Positions 61,307 to 64,000 of a stretch of 64,000 nucleotides of DNA are shown piece by piece (position 1 is the stretch's first letter; each line of letters begins with the position of its first letter). The stretch spans positions 1-64,000 of the forward strand of contig CANQEW010000003.1 of the NCBI GenBank assembly GCA_947596085.1, in the 5' to 3' direction. The notes beneath the pieces are model-generated. The model was not told the origin of the DNA and searched no databases. It saw only the letters and a list, made by a program, of their open reading frames with translations. A program made the position numbers and the translations under genes. Origin of the DNA: an uncultured Clostridia bacterium. GTDB taxonomy: Bacteria; Bacillota; Clostridia; Christensenellales; Aristaeellaceae.

Positions 61307-64000
61307 ATGAGGAGTAGCGTAATACGCCGAGTGATGGCAATGCTGGTCTGCTTCGCGATGCTGCTGGCGAACGTAGTTGTGGCTGAATCCGAGCCGTCAA
61401 TCGGCGGCGAAGTGGAAGCGCAACCGGCACAGGTGGCGGCCGTCGAGGGAGAAGCCTGCGAGGGTGCGACGCCCGAAGAAGAGGGAACCGCTGCCGAAGC
61501 GGCGGAGACCGCCGAAGCGGAGGAGATCGCCGAAGCAGAGGAAATCGCTGAAGAGGAACCGACCATCGAGACAGAGGGAACGCCGGAAGCGGAAGGAACT
61601 GTCGAAGAAGAGGAAACGCCGGAGACAGAGGAAACTCCTGAAGCGGAAGAGACTGTCGAAGCGGAGGCAACGCCCGAGGCCGAAGTGGCTACCGAGGAAG
61701 GCGATGCCGGGATCATGCCCATGATGGTGGTGCCGGACTGCGCGCATGAGTTTGTGGATTACAGCGAGGAAAATGTTTACGACGTCGTGGTGGTGGATTC
61801 GAAAACGCATACACCGCGGGTGCAGCGCATCACGGGAAAGAAGTGCAGCAAGTGCGGGTACTTCTCGGAATACGAGGTATCCGAACCGGTGCGTGGTGAA
61901 CCGGAGCCGCACGTATATTCGCCTGAGTGGCCAGGTTGTTGTGAGGAGTGCGGTTATGAGTGCACACATGAGGGTGCGACCGATGTGAAGACATGGACAG
62001 ACTGGGATTATTATGCCATTTCTCCAGAGAACCACGTTAAAGAAGGCTACGTATGGAGAATTTTTTCCTGCGCGACCTGCTATACGACGCAGGAAGATGA
62101 AGAAGAGTATGTACAGACCATCCCTGGCGAACCAGAGCCGCATCATTTTGTGGACGGCCGCTGTGCGGACTGTGGTTACAAAGCAAAGTGTGAAGACGGC
62201 GAACACAATTTTGTGCGGCAGAGCGTGATGAGATATAGCGTAAGCTTCGACTACTATACTCCCAGCGCTGACGGCAGCCATTGTGTTGGCCACGGAAAGA
62301 GTGAATCTATACTTTATGAGTGCGTAAAATGCGGGGAGCATTACTATATATCTTCCTATGACCCGGATGCCGTGGTCGAAATGGAGCATGTATCGGGGGC
62401 TTATGATCTCCAGCGTACGGGCATATGCACGCGGTGTGGTCAGGTGACTGCCTGCCAGCACGTGAATACTTCAGAAAGGTGGGAGAGTGAGGATGTCATA
62501 TTGAGCGATGTTCCCATTCAATCCAACGGCAATGGCACGCATACGGGAAAGCTTCGGCGCAGATGTTGGCTGTATTGTTACGACTGTGGCCGCGATTTTT
62601 TCCGCGAAAAAGTTGTAGATGTGACGGAGCGATGTGATTTCTCCAAAGATCCTCATAAGTGCTCAATCTGCGGTTTTGTGCGGACCATGGATGAGATAGA
62701 ATGCGAACACCCGAATAGAGTTCTTGTCGAGGGTTCGGAACGCAGAAGCGGATATGATGGCATTCATCCCGATCCTCAGGATGCGAGTCAGCATATTTAT
62801 GATTCTACATGGGTTGAACAGACATACTATTGCCCGGATTGCATGGGATATATTCAGGAAGAACACGAAGAGAGCGTTCCTTTCACGGAAAAGCATATCT
62901 ACAACTTCGAGAAAATCAGCGATGCGCAAGGGAACGCGGTGTGGCGTTGTGGCTGTGGCTTTGAACTGCCTGCTACGGAGGAGTGTGTCCATGAAGATTT
63001 AAGTCCTTTTGACTATACTGCTTCTTATGTTTATAATGTCGATTTTATGTGGAAGGACAGTCAATACCATTTAAGGTTGGCAGAAGGAGGACAAACATGG
63101 ATATGTGATTCGTGTGGGATGATTTTTTCGGCGCCTGCGGAAAGTGCCCTTACGGTGCTTGAACCGCACGTGTGGGATCCCACTGGCGTTTGCATCTACT
63201 GTGGCGGTTCAAAGACCGCAGCGCCGAAGCCGACGGAGGCCCCCACCGAAGCCCCGACGGAAGCTCCGACGGAAGCACCCACGCAGGCCCCGACCGAAGC
63301 GCCTACGCAGGCCCCGACGGAAGCACCCACGCAGGCCACGACCGAGGCACCCACGCAGGCTCCCACCGAGGCTCCGACAGCAGCACCCACACAGGTCCCG
63401 ACAGAGGCTCCCACCGAGGCTCCGACGGCAGTGCCCACGCAGGCTCCGACGGTAGCACCGACCGAGGTTCCGACTGAAGCTCCCACGGAGGCACCGAGCG
63501 AGACGCCTGTGCCGAGCGCGACGCCGAACGCTGAGGTGACGGCGACGGTCGAGCCGACTCAGCCGGTTCCCACCGAAGAGCCGGCCGCGACCGAGGAGCC
63601 CGCGCAGACGGCCGCGCCGAGCCCGACGCAGGAGCCGGCGGTGGACGAACCGGTGTTTACGGAGGTCGCGCCGGACGGCGATCTGCACGGAGTGCGCACG
63701 GGAAACGGCCTGCGCATGGCGGAGGCGCTGGGAACGGCGGCGCGGAACATCGCGCAGGAGTACGGCGCGGACGTGCGGGTGTTTGTACAAGGCGCGAACC
63801 GGATCTTGAGCGAGCATGAGTTTGCCGCGCTGGAAGCGCTGCCGACGGACGAGCAGGTCATGGTGGTACTCACGGTGCTGGGGTACGAGGAAGAAGTGCA
63901 GAGCGGGCTGAACGCGATGGTGATGACGCTGTCGAACGAGGCGACGGCGCTGATCGAAAGTATACGCGCGCGGATCGCGGGAATGAGCGAGGACGAGCGC
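61307..64000 (+). CDS. Large secreted surface protein with CxxC knuckle array and PTEAPT stalk (3' end outside window)
   Basis: 898 codons are open to the window edge. A signal peptide (MRSSVIRRVMAMLVCFAMLLANVVVA) is followed by an acidic Glu/Thr/Ala-rich part (about 45-130). Residues 180-632 hold eleven CxxC knuckles, such as CSKCGY, CADCGY, CVKCGE, CTRCGQ, CYDCGR, CSICGF, CPDCMG, CDSCGM and CIYCGG, plus one CGCG, often with a histidine some residues before (HHFVDGRCADCG, HVWDPTGVCIYCGG). A stalk of PTEAPTQAPT repeats runs from about 640 to 740, then a Pro/Glu/Thr linker. The last visible part (DGDLHGVRTGNGLRMAEALGTAARNIAQ) begins another domain. The ribosome site is GGGAAG. The function is unknown; zinc binding and exposure are inferred. 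Confidence 0.85.
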   Translation, partial: MRSSVIRRVMAMLVCFAMLLANVVVAESEPSIGGEVEAQPAQVAAVEGEACEGATPEEEGTAAEAAETAEAEEIAEAEEIAEEEPTIETEGTPEAEGTVEEEETPETEETPEAEETVEAEATPEAEVATEEGDAGIMPMMVVPDCAHEFVDYSEENVYDVVVVDSKTHTPRVQRITGKKCSKCGYFSEYEVSEPVRGEPEPHVYSPEWPGCCEECGYECTHEGATDVKTWTDWDYYAISPENHVKEGYVWRIFSCATCYTTQEDEEEYVQTIPGEPEPHHFVDGRCADCGYKAKCEDGEHNFVRQSVMRYSVSFDYYTPSADGSHCVGHGKSESILYECVKCGEHYYISSYDPDAVVEMEHVSGAYDLQRTGICTRCGQVTACQHVNTSERWESEDVILSDVPIQSNGNGTHTGKLRRRCWLYCYDCGRDFFREKVVDVTERCDFSKDPHKCSICGFVRTMDEIECEHPNRVLVEGSERRSGYDGIHPDPQDASQHIYDSTWVEQTYYCPDCMGYIQEEHEESVPFTEKHIYNFEKISDAQGNAVWRCGCGFELPATEECVHEDLSPFDYTASYVYNVDFMWKDSQYHLRLAEGGQTWICDSCGMIFSAPAESALTVLEPHVWDPTGVCIYCGGSKTAAPKPTEAPTEAPTEAPTEAPTQAPTEAPTQAPTEAPTQATTEAPTQAPTEAPTAAPTQVPTEAPTEAPTAVPTQAPTVAPTEVPTEAPTEAPSETPVPSATPNAEVTATVEPTQPVPTEEPAATEEPAQTAAPSPTQEPAVDEPVFTEVAPDGDLHGVRTGNGLRMAEALGTAARNIAQEYGADVRVFVQGANRILSEHEFAALEALPTDEQVMVVLTVLGYEEEVQSGLNAMVMTLSNEATALIESIRARIAGMSEDER
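63218..63520 (+). repeat. Tandem repeat encoding PTEAPT stalk
   Basis: Units of 12 bp of the type CCGACGGAAGCN, varied as TEAP, TQAP, TAAP and TVAP, repeat about 24 times. Whole-unit loss or gain would keep the frame and change stalk length. Confidence 0.85.

Noticed and set aside
63144-63486. Alternative open frames across the PTEAPT repeat, giving Arg/Pro- or Gly/Ala-rich products
   Set aside because: Repeat DNA keeps all frames open; only frame 61307 continues from the signal peptide to the window end.

Overview
The window looks like chromosomal DNA of a high-GC, strictly anaerobic member of the Clostridia (Firmicutes). The signs are a carbon-monoxide dehydrogenase beside a poly-ferredoxin, an S-box (SAM-I) riboswitch on metK, an L27 protein with a Prp-cleavable N-terminus encoded next to prp, an IreB/RuvX/DUF1292 cluster, RNase J, YlbF, and consensus sigma-A promoters. 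No rRNA, tRNA, CRISPR array, integrase or insertion-sequence transposase was seen. The strong GC bias at third codon positions leaves many long antisense open frames; these are shadows.

Layout. 1-1.5 kb: cooS (minus, cut by the window edge) diverges from a four-cluster ferredoxin. 1.6-8.1 kb: minus-strand block with a PT-rich membrane protein, uvrA, uvrB and a small membrane protein. 8.3-14.4 kb: pth-mfd-ygiQ. 14.5-17.8 kb: an apparently self-regulated TetR gene, a lipoprotein amidase and a MATE exporter. 17.9-19.8 kb: rplU-prp-rpmA and a HhH-GPD glycosylase. 19.8-20.6 kb: an AT-rich orphan gene closed by a 36-bp perfect palindrome. 20.6-24.4 kb: minus-strand ireB-aldo/keto reductase-ruvX::DUF1292, an AI-2E family transporter, and PRC-barrel and mini membrane proteins. 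24.7-26.1 kb: an orphan response regulator and a HAD phosphatase. 26.3-32.7 kb: methyltransferase, hslO, three solenoid or zinc-ribbon proteins of unknown job, a 62-aa protein and deoD. 32.7-36.9 kb: an SGNH/lipoprotein/MBOAT/DHHW polymer-acetylation locus carrying several frameshifts. 37-38.3 kb: SAM riboswitch and metK. 38.5-42.3 kb: an AroE-like dehydrogenase followed by a TRAP transporter. 43.2-47.9 kb: mglBAC sugar ABC transporter with an unusually long MglC. 48-50.8 kb: a small zinc-ribbon protein, a CBS/CNNM protein and glf. 50.9-52.3 kb: a zinc-ribbon membrane protein (minus). 52.4-57.5 kb: DUF6106-like, cysteine desulfurase, thiI and an MrfA-like helicase. 57.8-61.1 kb: rnj-ylbF-mltG. 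61.3 kb to the end: a secreted protein with eleven CxxC knuckles and a PTEAPT stalk, behind a promoter whose spacer contains a G9 tract.

How the genes fit together. DNA repair is well represented (UvrA, UvrB, Mfd, an OGG-like glycosylase, an MrfA-like helicase, RuvX). Two solute systems (TRAP and Mgl) each carry an intercistronic stem-loop next to the binding-protein gene. The cysteine desulfurase/ThiI pair supplies sulfur for 4-thiouridine in tRNA. The most interesting unexplained signals are the possibly phase-variable promoter of the CxxC-array surface protein, the four-helix leader of cooS, the cluster of indels confined to one operon, the AroE/TRAP pairing and the solenoid-protein cluster after hslO.
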